A stretch of 64,000 nt of DNA from Hormoscilla sp. GM7CHS1pb (GCA_014323675.1 JACONN010000006.1:620001-684000), one strand, 5' to 3'; shown: positions 45,333 to 56,114, counted from the first letter of the stretch. Notes: generated by a model not told the origin, from the sequence alone. Program-made: numbers and translations.

Positions 45333-46322
45333 ATGAGTGATGAACTATCCCCTCCGAATTTAAAAGAAGCAGATATTTTATTATCAGACCTGTTTGAAGA
45401 AGTCCAAGAGAGGGAGGGTAGTTTTAAGGGTGCGATCGAACTGAGCAAAGGGGGAAAAGCAATTGAGAGTCTGGCTCAATCAAGAGTAAGTTTAACCCTG
45501 GGTAGAGGGGCAGGAGCAATTGACAGTCTGCGTCAATCAAAAGTCAGTTTTGGCAATCCTAGAAATATGTTAATTCAGCTCACAGAGGCAACTTTCAAAA
45601 ATAGCGGTACAGAACTGAACGACATCTACAAGCAGCAGATGCGCGGGCAGTTCGACTTCTATTACATGACAATCACTGTGGATCTGCGTCCAGAACGGGC
45701 TGCTAAATTCTGGCGATTGACCTGCGAGCTGGATTTTGGACCGAAAGGGAGCGGTGAGCCGATCGTTCAGAGTTTGTTTCCGAAACAGCAGTGGCGATCG
45801 GTCATGAGTTTTGGTGTGGAGATGGATGCAGGGTTGGATGTGGGGTTGAATGGCAATCTAGATTGGAAGGTGGGAGCGGAGAGCGCTGAGTTAGATAAAC
45901 TGGTGGAATTGCTTCCCGGCGAACTACAAGCAAATGTCGGCAGCAAGGATGATTTTCAGGCATTTATTGCCATTCCAGCCTATCGATATGAACTCGGTCA
46001 TCCGGAAATACTGACGATTGGTGAAGGGAGTTCTACCTGCTACTGGCGCATTCAGGATAGCGAGTTACAGAAAATCGGGACGGCGAAATTTGCGATCGTC
46101 TTCAAAGTACCGAAAGGAACTGAATCGATTACGCTGCGGGGTATAGCATGGGCGGAACCCGATATCAATTGGCTGACGGCTGATATACGGGATGTATTAG
46201 GTGAGTTGTCAGATCGATTGAAGCAGCTACTAGGGGAAAAAAATAAACAGGCAAGTCGGTTGGCCCGTGGTGATACTGAAGAGTGGGTTCTGAATTTACC
46301 TAAAGCTGCTAGTCAGGCATAG
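45333..46322 (+). CDS. Hypothetical protein downstream of the orthocaspase
   Basis: A 329-residue soluble protein. ATG 45333 has GGAG at 9 bp, so I prefer it over ATG 45318. Two related segments (KAIESLAQSRVSLTLG and GAIDSLRQSKVSFG) form a short internal repeat near residues 43-75. The central part has YYMTITVDLRPERAAKFWRLTCELDFGPKG, and the remainder is beta-rich. No known domain is recognised. The neighbour caspase may cleave or be regulated by it, but there is no direct evidence. Confidence 0.7.
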   Translation: MSDELSPPNLKEADILLSDLFEEVQEREGSFKGAIELSKGGKAIESLAQSRVSLTLGRGAGAIDSLRQSKVSFGNPRNMLIQLTEATFKNSGTELNDIYKQQMRGQFDFYYMTITVDLRPERAAKFWRLTCELDFGPKGSGEPIVQSLFPKQQWRSVMSFGVEMDAGLDVGLNGNLDWKVGAESAELDKLVELLPGELQANVGSKDDFQAFIAIPAYRYELGHPEILTIGEGSSTCYWRIQDSELQKIGTAKFAIVFKVPKGTESITLRGIAWAEPDINWLTADIRDVLGELSDRLKQLLGEKNKQASRLARGDTEEWVLNLPKAASQA

Positions 46323-46430
46323 GCAGCTTAGAGATTAACCAACTGTTAGTTGTCAGTTGTTTCTCGTTCCCAGGCAGAGTCGGCAGAGTCAGGGAACAGC
46401 GCAGTTGACGCGGGAGCCTCCGGTCACAAG

Positions 46431-46604
46431 GCGAGGGGCCCTAGCAGTCTTGCTGATGTTACCGCAAGGCTTCGCCTTTAACACCCGTTCTCAGCGATCG
46501 CCAGTGGGAACGAGACAATAGATATGCTCCGGCGATCGTTGCCCAAGGACCGGTAGTAACATGTTTTTTTGGGGAGGGAAGACGACCTGGAATACCCTCC
46601 ACAT
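46431..46604. repeat. Long direct repeat flanking a toxin-antitoxin module, left copy
   Basis: About 175 bp with GCGAGGGGCCCTAGCAGTCT, GACAATAGATATGCTCCGG and GACGACCTGGAATACCCTCC, repeated at 47306-47489 in the same orientation. A TCGTTCCCAGGCAGAG repeat precedes it. Confidence 0.8.
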
Positions 46605-46615
46605 CCCTCCACATA

Positions 46616-46897
46616 CTATTCCAGCATCCGCTTCAGTTGTTTATAAACCTCGTCATCATTGCGCTTGCCAACTAAAATCACCTCTACTAGATCCTCATCA
46701 ACCAGAAATCGATAAACAATTCGATATTCCCCAATACTGACTCGGTACAAATCAGAATATCCTGCTAGTTTTTTGCTATCAGCAGGCAAAGGATCCATAT
46801 TTAATGCTAATATATTTTTAGCAATTTGAGCAACAATTTTAGGTTGTAATCCCTGAAGAAAATCGAGAACTATTTCTAGACCGTCAAGCTTCGCCAT
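46616..46897 (-). CDS. RelE-type toxin
   Basis: A 93-residue protein (MAKLDGLEIVLDFLQGLQPKIVAQIAKNILAL) with KKLAGYSDLYRVSIGEYRIVYRFLVDEDLVEVILVGKRNDDEVYKQL, the conserved RelE/ParE strand-and-tail pattern. These toxins usually cleave mRNA on the ribosome. It overlaps the antitoxin gene by 14 bp. The pair is transcribed antitoxin first. Confidence 0.9.
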   Translation of the reverse strand: MAKLDGLEIVLDFLQGLQPKIVAQIAKNILALNMDPLPADSKKLAGYSDLYRVSIGEYRIVYRFLVDEDLVEVILVGKRNDDEVYKQLKRMLE

Positions 46898-47153
46898 TTG
46901 CTAATTTTTTTAGGGTTTCTACGAACTTATCTGCTCCTACCATTTGGGAATTAGTTAGGGCAGCTTCTGCCGCTTTACCCCAGATAGCATCTTCTAATTC
47001 TGCCAATTGTTCGATTAGTTGTTGATAGGTTTCAGCCGACATGATGACATGGCTGGGGCGCGATCGCTCTGTTAAGAAAACAGGGCTTTTGGCTGCTTGA
47101 TTAAACACTTCTTCCTGTCTCTTTTTAAAGTCTGCAAAAGTATATATTTCCAT
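46884..47153 (-). CDS. Phd/YefM-type antitoxin
   Basis: The chosen start gives MEIYTFADFKKRQEEVFNQAAKSPVFLTERSRPSHVIMSAETYQQLIEQLAEL, the Phd/YefM DNA-binding fold. The C-terminal part, KFVETLKKLANGEA, would wrap the toxin. It is the upstream gene of the pair. Confidence 0.9.
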   Translation of the reverse strand: MEIYTFADFKKRQEEVFNQAAKSPVFLTERSRPSHVIMSAETYQQLIEQLAELEDAIWGKAAEAALTNSQMVGADKFVETLKKLANGEA

Positions 47154-47305
47154 AGGGGTAACTCCCAAAATTAAAATCTCATAATCTAACAATGGTGGTG
47201 TTGGGTTCGGTCGGGCCACCTTGCTAGTACGCTAGTCGCTTTCCTGATATTGTAACCCATCCACCGCTTTTGGCGAATCCCTTGAGGCAGAGCCTCTGGT
47301 ACAGG

Positions 47306-47489
47306 CCGAGGGGCCCTGGCGGTCTTGCTGATGTCACCGCGAGGCTTTGCCTCGAGCACCGGTCGAGAGCGATCGCGCCCTGGGAACGAGACAATAGATA
47401 TGCTCCGGCGATCCTTGCCGATTTTTCCGGTAGGACCGGTAGTAACATGTTTTCTGGGAGGAAAGACGACCTGGAATACCCTCCACATC
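47306..47489. repeat. Long direct repeat flanking a toxin-antitoxin module, right copy
   Basis: Matches 46431-46604 with a small insertion (TTTTTCCGG). Together the two copies bracket the RelE/Phd pair. Confidence 0.8.
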
Positions 47490-48191
47490 TAATATTATTT
47501 CTGTCGCTGCCGGTGATTTCTGAGGGCGATCGATGCTACTACGGGGGTTACGGGGCTGCACCCGATCCTTTGCTTAACTTTAAAAATATTTCTTTGCAAA
47601 AGTTTACGCGATCGGGAGGTATTCTGGGTTTTTTTCCGCTAGGATGGTTAGAGAAAGTGGTTTTTATGGAGGATTTGAGTGGAGAGACAAGAAAAAAAGC
47701 TTTTTATTAGCAGAAAAGCGGATAGTTGTGCTAATAAATTAATATAGGAAGGGCTAAGTCACAGATGCTGGCTCATGCTATCTAAGACTGGACTGTCAGA
47801 TCGGTCTCACACAAGCGGAATAACAGCGAAGTGAGTATCCCGATCGTCCAATCATTGTGTAACATTAAAAGTAGGCACTATGGCCAAATTAGATTCACGG
47901 GTTTCTCAAGTGGGATGACCCCGATAAACGCTCGAAAATAGAATCTTTGCTGCTCGAACTGGAAGAACTGTTGTCTGAGGAGGAGAAAAAACAAACTATT
48001 TAGCCAACCGAAAAAAGCCAAATTTCGCCAGATTATTGAAGGACTGGCAATAGTGATTAGGCTCGATAAAGGCTGTATATTGGCAAAGATAGCCGAAGTT
48101 TTACCTCGATTCTCGGACGAAGATTTAAAACAATAAATTCTGACCGAAGCTAACGGTCAAGAGTCGCTCTGGTTGCCAACTTAAAAAATAA
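47490..48191. other. Spacer with short gene remnants
   Basis: A frame up to 47710 ends GFFPLGWLEKVVFMEDLSGETRKKAFY without known relatives. Around 47910-48000 the frame FLKWDDPDKRSKIESLLLELEELLSEEEKKQTI and around 48070-48135 a frame ending LAKIAEVLPRFSDEDLKQ look like broken pieces of small helical proteins. The rest shows no structure. A promoter for the following cassette should lie near 48100-48190, but I see no clear one. Confidence 0.4.
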
Positions 48192-49328
48192 ATGTCTTTA
48201 ATGAAAATGAACCCTAGCCCTCTAGCACTTGCTAATGATGCAATTGTATTGCTGGCGCAAGGAATTATGCGACAATACACAAAGGTACTCAATCAAGAAA
48301 TAGTCCGTCAAGATGACAGTCTTTCCTTGGAACTGTATAAAGCAATGTGTAAATTAGGTCGCCTATACATAGAAGAAGGAAGACCAGATCGGGCAGCTTG
48401 CGTACATGCAGTTCTAGAACGTGCTAGATATCCTAATTACTCCTGGGGATTAGAGGTATTTGAGCGTGACGACTTCCCCTTTCGCCAGGCCAGACTGATC
48501 GAGTCCGAATTGCGAGTCCCAACTGCTGATTGTGCAGAAATTGCCCACTCAAGTGGTGCCTTTGGTGAAGATAATGTTATAGAACGTCGTCTATACGAAC
48601 AGTTGCTCGAAGCAACGGAAAAAGTTGGCCGTCACCGCAAACACAAAGCCTACACCGCAGTGCGAGAATTGTTGGGTAGGCGATCGCTCATTGGAGAACG
48701 ACAGCTAATAGATTACTTAAATGAAAACGACTTAACTCCGTTGCAGGGAATAATCAATGAAGCATTTTTTGACTCAGTACCGGAAATTTGGTTGATAGAC
48801 TCCTTCGCCTATAGTTGTGAGTATTGTGGAACGCTGCTGCGACGCAACGCTACTGGGAAAATACAATGTCCCCTTCGCCAATGTGAAGGTCACGAGCCGT
48901 CAAAAGTAAAAAACGCCAAAAAAATTGACCCAAATGATGACCGCTTGCTAATTGCCAAGCCACAAATATTAACCTATTGGACGGGACCGGGAATTGATGA
49001 ATTAAAAATATTCGATGCAGCCAAACAACGGGGACTTGATGCTAAACTTTACCCAGAATCAGATCTGTGCGATATAGCAATTAACGATCGTCAGGTTGGT
49101 ATAGACGTAAAGTCATACACGGATCCCGTGTCTCTGGCGTCAAAACTAAATCGCGGTATTGGAGGACTGAGTAATTATAGTCGCCGGATCATTGCCGTCA
49201 GCGATTTACTCATTAAAGATAATCCGGATTATGTTTCTACTTTACAGTCAAACCTGAACAAAGAAGGCGAGCAAACCACTCTAGAAATTAAGTCAGTAAA
49301 AGAAGTCATTAACTCGTTAACTCACTAA
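48192..49328 (+). CDS. pPIWI-RE cassette: restriction-endonuclease-like protein
   Basis: A 378-residue protein, first gene of a three-gene operon. It has a helical N-terminal half, a zinc ribbon near residues 210-230 (CEYC, then CPLRQCEGH) and a C-terminal REase-fold segment with PESDLCDIAIN and GIDVKSYTDP, i.e. the D-x(n)-DxK pattern of PD-(D/E)XK nucleases. The pPIWI-RE cassette is known to include a REase-like protein in this position, with a helicase and a PIWI-like protein downstream. The stop overlaps the helicase start by one base (TAATG). Confidence 0.85.
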   Translation: MSLMKMNPSPLALANDAIVLLAQGIMRQYTKVLNQEIVRQDDSLSLELYKAMCKLGRLYIEEGRPDRAACVHAVLERARYPNYSWGLEVFERDDFPFRQARLIESELRVPTADCAEIAHSSGAFGEDNVIERRLYEQLLEATEKVGRHRKHKAYTAVRELLGRRSLIGERQLIDYLNENDLTPLQGIINEAFFDSVPEIWLIDSFAYSCEYCGTLLRRNATGKIQCPLRQCEGHEPSKVKNAKKIDPNDDRLLIAKPQILTYWTGPGIDELKIFDAAKQRGLDAKLYPESDLCDIAINDRQVGIDVKSYTDPVSLASKLNRGIGGLSNYSRRIIAVSDLLIKDNPDYVSTLQSNLNKEGEQTTLEIKSVKEVINSLTH

Positions 49329-52300
49329 TGAAAAAGAAACCAGATCTGTGGAAGGGAGCAGATAGAATTTGCTGGCTGTGCGTTTTGATGGCAGAATTCC
49401 TAGAGACTGACTCGCTCATGTACGCACATCTAGTCATGTCAGGCATGGCGAGTCTCCTCAACGCACCGACCTTGGCTCCGGCCCGCCAAGCTATTTTCAA
49501 CATGCGTCAAATGTACTTAGATTATTTTACCGAATCATCGGTAAAGAAGGCCGTAGCTATTTACAACGATGTCCACTATCGCCTGGAGACGCAGGGCAGC
49601 TATAAAATTGACTTAGAAAAACTGCATTTTCAACGTACAGACGATTTAGAAGACCCTTTAATTACTCAAGCACGTGAAATCCTCAGTCAGCCTCTGGAGC
49701 ATAAATTATACACCACTAGAGTGGCAGATCCCAGTCGGGAAATGGCTGTAGATTTAGGGGAACAGATCGGGGATAACCATCTGGGTGAGAGATTGCCAAT
49801 TGGACCAATTACGGCCCCATTAGCTCCACGTCACACCCATAGTCTAGAACGATCGCCAAACCCCAGTATTCGCATTCCCCTTTCCGAACTCCACGAGTTA
49901 GCTGTAGAAATGGACGCTCGGGAAGCAAAGCATCCGGAACGCCGACCGGGGAATTGGACAAAACGTGTAGAGCGTTTTACACTAATGGCACCAACTGGTG
50001 AGGAATTGCAAGCAAAGGACCATATTGAACTAGCAGATATCAAGCATTTAATAGGATTGCCAGGTGCGGGCAAAACAACTCTCCTAGTTTTACTAGCAGT
50101 GTGGCTGGGAAAGAGGGATTATAAAGCCATGTTTGTATTTCCCTCCATTGAAGTGGCCAGACAGTATATGGCACAATTAAGCTTTCACGAAATACAAGTA
50201 GGAATGCTGGTCGGTCAAAGTAATGAAACTCGTCGCCGACACGCAGATAATATTGCCGAAGCGATAGCGGCGACTGGCGGTAATGGCGGCTTTGCCTATA
50301 CTTTGGAAGAGGTGGAAACCTTTGGGATGAATTGCGTTTTGCCAGCATTTGCTAGAGAGACTTCGATGTGGAGATTTGGTTATGCACCCTGCCAGGAAAT
50401 TTTACAGTCTCGTGAAGAAGGACAGGAGTTGAAAAAGCATCTCTGTCCAGTTTGGACGATGTGCGGTCGGAACAAAGCACCGCGAGATTTGATCGATGCT
50501 TCTATTTGGGTAGGTCACATTCTGTCAATGGATACGCAAGTACCGCCCCATGCGATCGACGCACAAATACGCTATTTTGAATTAATTGCCCGCACCTTCG
50601 ATCTGGTAGTTTTTGACGAAGCCGATATGGTGCAGTCCGTGCTTGACAATTACGGTGCCGCTACTTTGAGTCTCTCGGGTAAAACAGATTCCATGCACTC
50701 TGTAATTCTAGAGCAAATTCACAATCGCTTTGCTCGCGGTGAAAACTATCGCTTGTTCGATCGCACGATCGAATCCTACAGCCGAGACTTGTCAGAGTTT
50801 GGCGACCATAACACGACATTAATTACCACCGTTCAAAATTTGAGTAAGTCATCGCGGGTTGGCAAACGCTATGAAAATCAGTTACTGACAGTATTGAGAA
50901 TTACTAGTGACCTCTTACATGAATTAGAAGAAAATCCCGAGAGCGAGCGCTTACCAGAGCAAGAAGTTGAAGAATTTAAACCGGAAAAGCAGAAAAATAG
51001 AGCTTTAACAGATTTTTGGGAAACAGCAGCTTATCACGCTTTTTACGATCGCACGAATATAGATCCGCACGATCGACTAAACATAAATACGTGCGCTCAA
51101 ACCCTGAAAATAAACAGTGACAGGCTGAAAGAGCAGTGGGAGGAGCTGATTCGTTATTTTTGCCGCTACTTAGCAGAAAATCTGATCGAAAGACGAGATA
51201 TAATTGTCAAAGACATTGCAAGATTGTTTTTATCTCTCTGCGAGCAAGCGGTAAAGCCCTTAGAAAAAGAGCAGTTAGATGCGGCCGATGACCCACCAAA
51301 AGCAGAGGATACTATTAGATTACTTGTTTGCGTGACCTTCGTAATTTTAAGCTATCAAAGGATTATACCAGGCACCAGAACAATGGTATCAGAGGGACTG
51401 ATCCGGGAACCAATTTTGGAGTCAACAGCTACCCCGGAACTACGCCAACTTATTTCCGAAAATATCTTGGGGTTTTTCTCGGGCGTAAAATACAGTTTTA
51501 GAACGGCACGGACAACCCAAGCGTCAGCGAAAAATGTCGAACTGTCTTACATAGCCTTTGTGGGTGCGCCGAGGATGTTAATGTACCGTTTTAATCGGTT
51601 GTTTGAAGCTGAGGGTCAACAGACTGGTCCCTCAATTTTAATGACTTCCGCAACTTCATTTCTCGAAGCCAGTCCCGCTTATCACGTGAATGTCGGTCCC
51701 CATTATTTGCTGAAACCTCGCGCTCCAGGACGGGACTCTCAAAATAGCGTTTATCGTTTTAAGTGGATGTGCGATCGCTCCCGTGGAGATGAACCTCTAC
51801 GATATAGTGGTGCGGGGGAACTCAGAGAGCGCAATTTACATGCGATGGTGGACGAACTCCTACAAGGAGGAATGAAAAAATCAGAAGTTTACAAGTCTAT
51901 TCATAAATTCGATCGACAAGATGGGATTTACCGCAAAGCGGCTTTTATCGTCAACAGCTACGAACAAGCACGTCTGATTAAGAAACATATCGACGATTAT
52001 CATTCAGAAATTGGCAAACGGACAAAAGCGATCGTGCGGGCACTCAAAAAAGGAGAGCAGGCGAAGGATTTTGTCACAACTGCTCAATGTGAAGCCTTGG
52101 GAGATGATGAAACTTGCGCTCTGATAATTTTTCCGATGTTGGCGATCGGTCGCGGCGTGAATATAGTGTTTACGAAAGGGCCGAGAAAACTCGATGCTGC
52201 CATTGGCACAATTTATTTTCTGACTCGCCCTCACCCAACAACGGATGACATGACACTTTTGTATAGCTTGGCAGGAAAGGCAACGCAAGAATTTAACAGT

Positions 52301-52807
52301 CGCGCGTTTACCGAAGCGGACAACTTACCTGAAATTAATGCTGCGTGGCAAGAAACTAAAAAGATAGTCTGGAAAACTGCGAAGCGACTTTTAAGCCAAC
52401 CTTTAATGGCTAGCCGTCTGGGCGAAGATTTATTCCAATCTTTTACAGCTAATATAATGGTTGCTATTTTACAGACGATCGGGCGTGGGATGAGAAATGG
52501 ATGTCCGGTACAAGTTTATTTTGTCGATGCCGCCTGGGCGATCAACTCGACTAAAGATGAAGCAGACACGGGAAGATATAGTATGCTAGTTCAGATGCGC
52601 ATTATCTTAGAAGAATGCATCAACCATCCGGAACCGGTGATTCGAGAAATATATCGCGAACTATACGGTGCATTTCTGGATCCATTGCAACGGATTGAGG
52701 GGGTAATTTTTCCCTCTAGTTTACCTTCGGTTTCTTCCCTTGCGGAGGAAGAAGCCACAGATGCAGAAGACGAAATGGATGATTTTTCACCTTTATTGGA
52801 GATGTAA
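49328..52807 (+). CDS. pPIWI-RE cassette: large superfamily 2 helicase
   Basis: A 1159-residue protein starting in the TAATG junction. A Z-type N-terminal domain precedes the motor. Helicase motifs are clear: Walker A GLPGAGKTTLLVLL near residues 243-254, the Walker B-like VVFDEADMV near 427, and motif VI QTIGRGMRNGCPVQVYF near 1049. The middle has the AMFVFPSIEVARQYMAQL and MLAIGRGVNIVF segments seen in DinG-like and related helicases of these cassettes. The acidic tail ends EDEMDDFSPLLEM. It probably unwinds nucleic acid for the PIWI and REase partners. The next gene starts 2 bp later. Confidence 0.88.
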   Translation: MKKKPDLWKGADRICWLCVLMAEFLETDSLMYAHLVMSGMASLLNAPTLAPARQAIFNMRQMYLDYFTESSVKKAVAIYNDVHYRLETQGSYKIDLEKLHFQRTDDLEDPLITQAREILSQPLEHKLYTTRVADPSREMAVDLGEQIGDNHLGERLPIGPITAPLAPRHTHSLERSPNPSIRIPLSELHELAVEMDAREAKHPERRPGNWTKRVERFTLMAPTGEELQAKDHIELADIKHLIGLPGAGKTTLLVLLAVWLGKRDYKAMFVFPSIEVARQYMAQLSFHEIQVGMLVGQSNETRRRHADNIAEAIAATGGNGGFAYTLEEVETFGMNCVLPAFARETSMWRFGYAPCQEILQSREEGQELKKHLCPVWTMCGRNKAPRDLIDASIWVGHILSMDTQVPPHAIDAQIRYFELIARTFDLVVFDEADMVQSVLDNYGAATLSLSGKTDSMHSVILEQIHNRFARGENYRLFDRTIESYSRDLSEFGDHNTTLITTVQNLSKSSRVGKRYENQLLTVLRITSDLLHELEENPESERLPEQEVEEFKPEKQKNRALTDFWETAAYHAFYDRTNIDPHDRLNINTCAQTLKINSDRLKEQWEELIRYFCRYLAENLIERRDIIVKDIARLFLSLCEQAVKPLEKEQLDAADDPPKAEDTIRLLVCVTFVILSYQRIIPGTRTMVSEGLIREPILESTATPELRQLISENILGFFSGVKYSFRTARTTQASAKNVELSYIAFVGAPRMLMYRFNRLFEAEGQQTGPSILMTSATSFLEASPAYHVNVGPHYLLKPRAPGRDSQNSVYRFKWMCDRSRGDEPLRYSGAGELRERNLHAMVDELLQGGMKKSEVYKSIHKFDRQDGIYRKAAFIVNSYEQARLIKKHIDDYHSEIGKRTKAIVRALKKGEQAKDFVTTAQCEALGDDETCALIIFPMLAIGRGVNIVFTKGPRKLDAAIGTIYFLTRPHPTTDDMTLLYSLAGKATQEFNSRAFTEADNLPEINAAWQETKKIVWKTAKRLLSQPLMASRLGEDLFQSFTANIMVAILQTIGRGMRNGCPVQVYFVDAAWAINSTKDEADTGRYSMLVQMRIILEECINHPEPVIREIYRELYGAFLDPLQRIEGVIFPSSLPSVSSLAEEEATDAEDEMDDFSPLLEM

Positions 52808-52809
52808 AT

Positions 52810-55140
52810 ATGACGGAAACCACTTTGCCTGCAAAAACTCTATATATCCCTCTGGGAAATCCCAAGGGTATCGCAGTTATGCCTCTGGCTTTTACCGTAC
52901 CGGATGATCTACCGCCGGTAACAGTGGAAGGTTTTACCCTAGCTTGGACAAAAACGGCTCTCTTGAATCTGGCAGAAATTCAAAAAGCCACAATTACTAA
53001 AAATAACCGTGACAAGGGAAAGTCTAAGAACAAGGGCAAAAATCTACCCTATGGTTCCCTACGCAGTTTGTTGGAAATCGGACTTGACAATGCCGCACGG
53101 ATTCACTCTGATTTGGGTCTGAGTTTTTTTGCTTTGCATGGCAAAAATAACAACGAACCCGAATTTGCCTATCTTTCTGGGGGTCGCGCTGATACAATTC
53201 GCAGAACTTTGCGACCGATTCTCAACGATTGGATAACAAATTTTCTTACCCCTTTTGCTGAAAGAGAAGAAGCACCAGAAGAGGCGATCGACCGGTTATT
53301 AGATTTGCAAGAAAGTGAGGACTTACTGGAAATTACTCCGTTAAGGTCTCAAATCTTACCTTGGAGGTGGTCGAAAGAAACCGGAACAACTCGACCTAGA
53401 GATAATTATGATTATCGAGTATTGGTTGATTATGTAGCTCGCGCGATCGCAGGACAAGAGATTTTCCGGGGTCTGGGACCGATGAAACGCATTATTTCCA
53501 GCCGTGCTAGCTTCAGGACGGGAAGCACGGAATTAATCACCGATCCCATTACTTTAGAGGGTGTAGGAAAATTTAGCTTGGTTTTGCAGCTAGAATTAGT
53601 AACATATCCATCTTTGCATCAGCCGTTACTAAAAATTGATGTTTCCAAGCGACGCTGGTTAAATCAGTTAAAAGACCCGGGTTTTGACTTCGGTAAAATT
53701 AGTGGTTTTGTCTTTAACACTAGCTATGCCGATCGCGCCTTTCTCTATTACGTGCTTTGCCAGCAGAAAAAGAATGAAAGCAAGCGCAGTTATCAGACAG
53801 ACCAAGATTTTCAAGTCTTGCGCCGCAAATTGCTACTACCGATGAAAACCTCAGAGGGTGGAGATATTGACGGACAAGAAATTGCCTTGGGTAAAGCTTC
53901 AACCGAGTCATCTCAAGTCCTGTTGACTTACCGTAACGGATTGCAAAACGAAAAACACAATATTAAAGTTGGCGTCCCGGAGATTGATAAGCTGGAAGCT
54001 TTTGAGGCGATCGTCGGCATTCTCAAACCACTTGGCTTCCAGGCTTTTGATGCTTACACGCAAGTAAAATTTAAAAGAGGAACAGGTCACAAAATAGACG
54101 AAGATACAGTTTCCCGCAGGATTAATCTACCTACGTTGTTAAGTGCTGCGTTAGAAAATGCTGAAGGCACTGTTCCATCAGATTGTCAAGCTCAGTATAT
54201 CAATGAATTAAACGAACGGGAGTTGGATAGCAAGCTGGAGAAAAATTTTGACATCAATCTCGACCAAATTAAAGGAGGTAGAAACGCACTCACTTCTAAA
54301 TCAGATCAGATTAACGAACTCAAAAAGTTAATTGAGAGAAACAAAGAGGCTATTGGACATCTGCATTCTCAAGAGCAACCTATACTCGTTATTTTCTACG
54401 AAGATGACTTGCAAGCGGATGTGAAACTACTACAAGCAATTGTTCGCGTTCTTTGGGGCGAGACAATTAAAGTAATGAAGAATCGTCTTCCCCAAAATAC
54501 TCATGGACCCAGGAAGTTGTTACCGGGTGCTTCCTTAAAAGGTCAAGCGCGTTCGCAACAAAGGATTGAAGCCTGGAAATCAATTGCCGAGCAAATTGCT
54601 AAACAACCCAAAACTTTTTGTCTGATAATGGCAAAAATATTTTACTGCGATAGCGAAGACGAAAATGCTATCAAAAAGGACGATCGGGTAAATAAACCCT
54701 CAACTCGTCAAGCGCTAGCTCGCGCGGGTGCTTGCGTGCAATTTATTCAGCCGATTGAAAAAAACAAGAAAAACAAGCTGGAGCTTGAGAATTTTCTATT
54801 CCGCGTGCAAGCCTCTTTAGAAGACTTGCTCTTAGCACACTCTGGCTACATTCATAAAGTCCAGGAAAAGGTTGACAAATGGCTTGGTCAAAAAAATAAA
54901 CCCAAAGAAATTATCGCCATTACCATTGTCCGCAAACAAAAGGGTCGCACGCGCGGTCGCATTGAGCAGACATTTTTGCCAATAGCCACGCGCATCAAGG
55001 TAGAAACAGGAGAATGCGAATTGTGTTGTGCTTACGAACGGGGAAATAGTTTAGAGGTCAGTCCTTGGAGGAAATTTTCCGATGCTCTTGGGGCGATCGC
55101 GCAAATCTCACCTGTGAAACTAGCTGATAAAGAAGATAAA
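52810..55140 (+). CDS. pPIWI-RE protein, exon 1
   Basis: Exon 1 encodes 777 residues (MTETTLPAKTLYIPLGNPKGIAVMPLAF). It covers the N-terminal X-type domain and MID-like region of a pPIWI-RE protein, including ADRAFLYYVL and EQPILVIFYEDD. The reading frame stays open into the intron only as far as 55161, but the intron's GTGCG start at 55141 fixes the exon end at the codon for lysine in DKEDK. The RNase H/PIWI core is in exon 2. The total spliced length of about 1038 residues suits the family. Two further genes upstream complete the operon. Confidence 0.88.
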
Positions 55141-56114
55141 GTGCGATTCGTTCTGACCTAAACCAGCAATACCGACTAAATCGGGGTAAGCGGTGAACAG
55201 TCAGGTCTGGTTCCATTAGCCGGACAACTTTGGTACTCATGGAGGTTCAATTCCTCTCCTCTCTGGCGCGAGAGTGACACCGGTCCTTAGTGCTTCGGAG
55301 TGACATCACCGGGGTGCAGAGCAAGGACTTAAATGTAGGACAACTGGCAGCCTAAGCCGGTTATGCCGCTAGGAAAGATGCTCATGACTAGAGAAAACGA
55401 ACTTACGCTTAAACCTCGTTATACTAGACCAGCGGAATAAGGCTAATACGCTGGCCCAAAAGGGAAATGGTAGTTAGTGTTGACCGTTTTATCTGGTTAA
55501 CAATGCGTCCACAGAACTCCCGGGGGAGAGTAAGGGTCTAAAAGCATCATGAAATGATACCAAGGAACGAAGTAACCTCCGATGTGCTGTCCCCCTCGGG
55601 ACCAGTTAGATGATAAACGCAAGCCGTCGGGGGAGGGATGTCCTAAGAAGCCAATGCCCAGGGTAATGCTTGGGATAACGCCTATAGTAATGTAGGCGAT
55701 ACTGGGTAACCAGAGCTGACGTAGGACGGATATGGTAAGAAGTCAAGGGAGAAATTAACCCCATTTTTCCAGTTACTAGGGAGAAATCCCAAAAGTCGGA
55801 TTTATGGACTAGAAGACCTTAGCCGGGTAAAAACTCGGAGGCCAACCAAATTTTACGGCTAAAAGTTAGTAAAGAGCAGGTTCAAGGTTTTATCGGGTAT
55901 ATCCTCTGCGAACCTTCCGGAGCTAAGGCATTAAAAACAGTCTACTGACAACCATTGGGGGCCAAATCTCACAAGACAAGGCCAGTAGGAGGTAACTCTG
56001 ATAGTGCTATCCATGACAAGGACTTACCAACCAGTAGCCGTGTGCGGTGAAAGTCGCAAGCACGGTTCCGAACGGGAGGATTGGGAAGCGATTCCCAGTT
56101 CGACCCCTACCCGT
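55141..56114 (+). ncRNA. ORF-less group II intron inside the pPIWI-RE gene
   Basis: The intron starts GTGCG, matching the group II 5' consensus GUGYG. A domain V hairpin is present at 56035-56068 (AGCCGTGTGCGGTGAAAG, then TCGCAAGCACGGTTC), with the AGC catalytic triad and GAAA loop, followed by a domain VI stem that includes GATTGGGAAGCGATTCCCAG. A candidate EBS1, TTTATC at 55488-55493, pairs perfectly with IBS1 GATAAA at the exon end (55135-55140). The 3' border is set by frame at 56114, just before GAAAAGCGT. There is no reverse-transcriptase ORF, so splicing or mobility needs a maturase from elsewhere. The exact 3' end is uncertain by a few bases. Confidence 0.9.
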
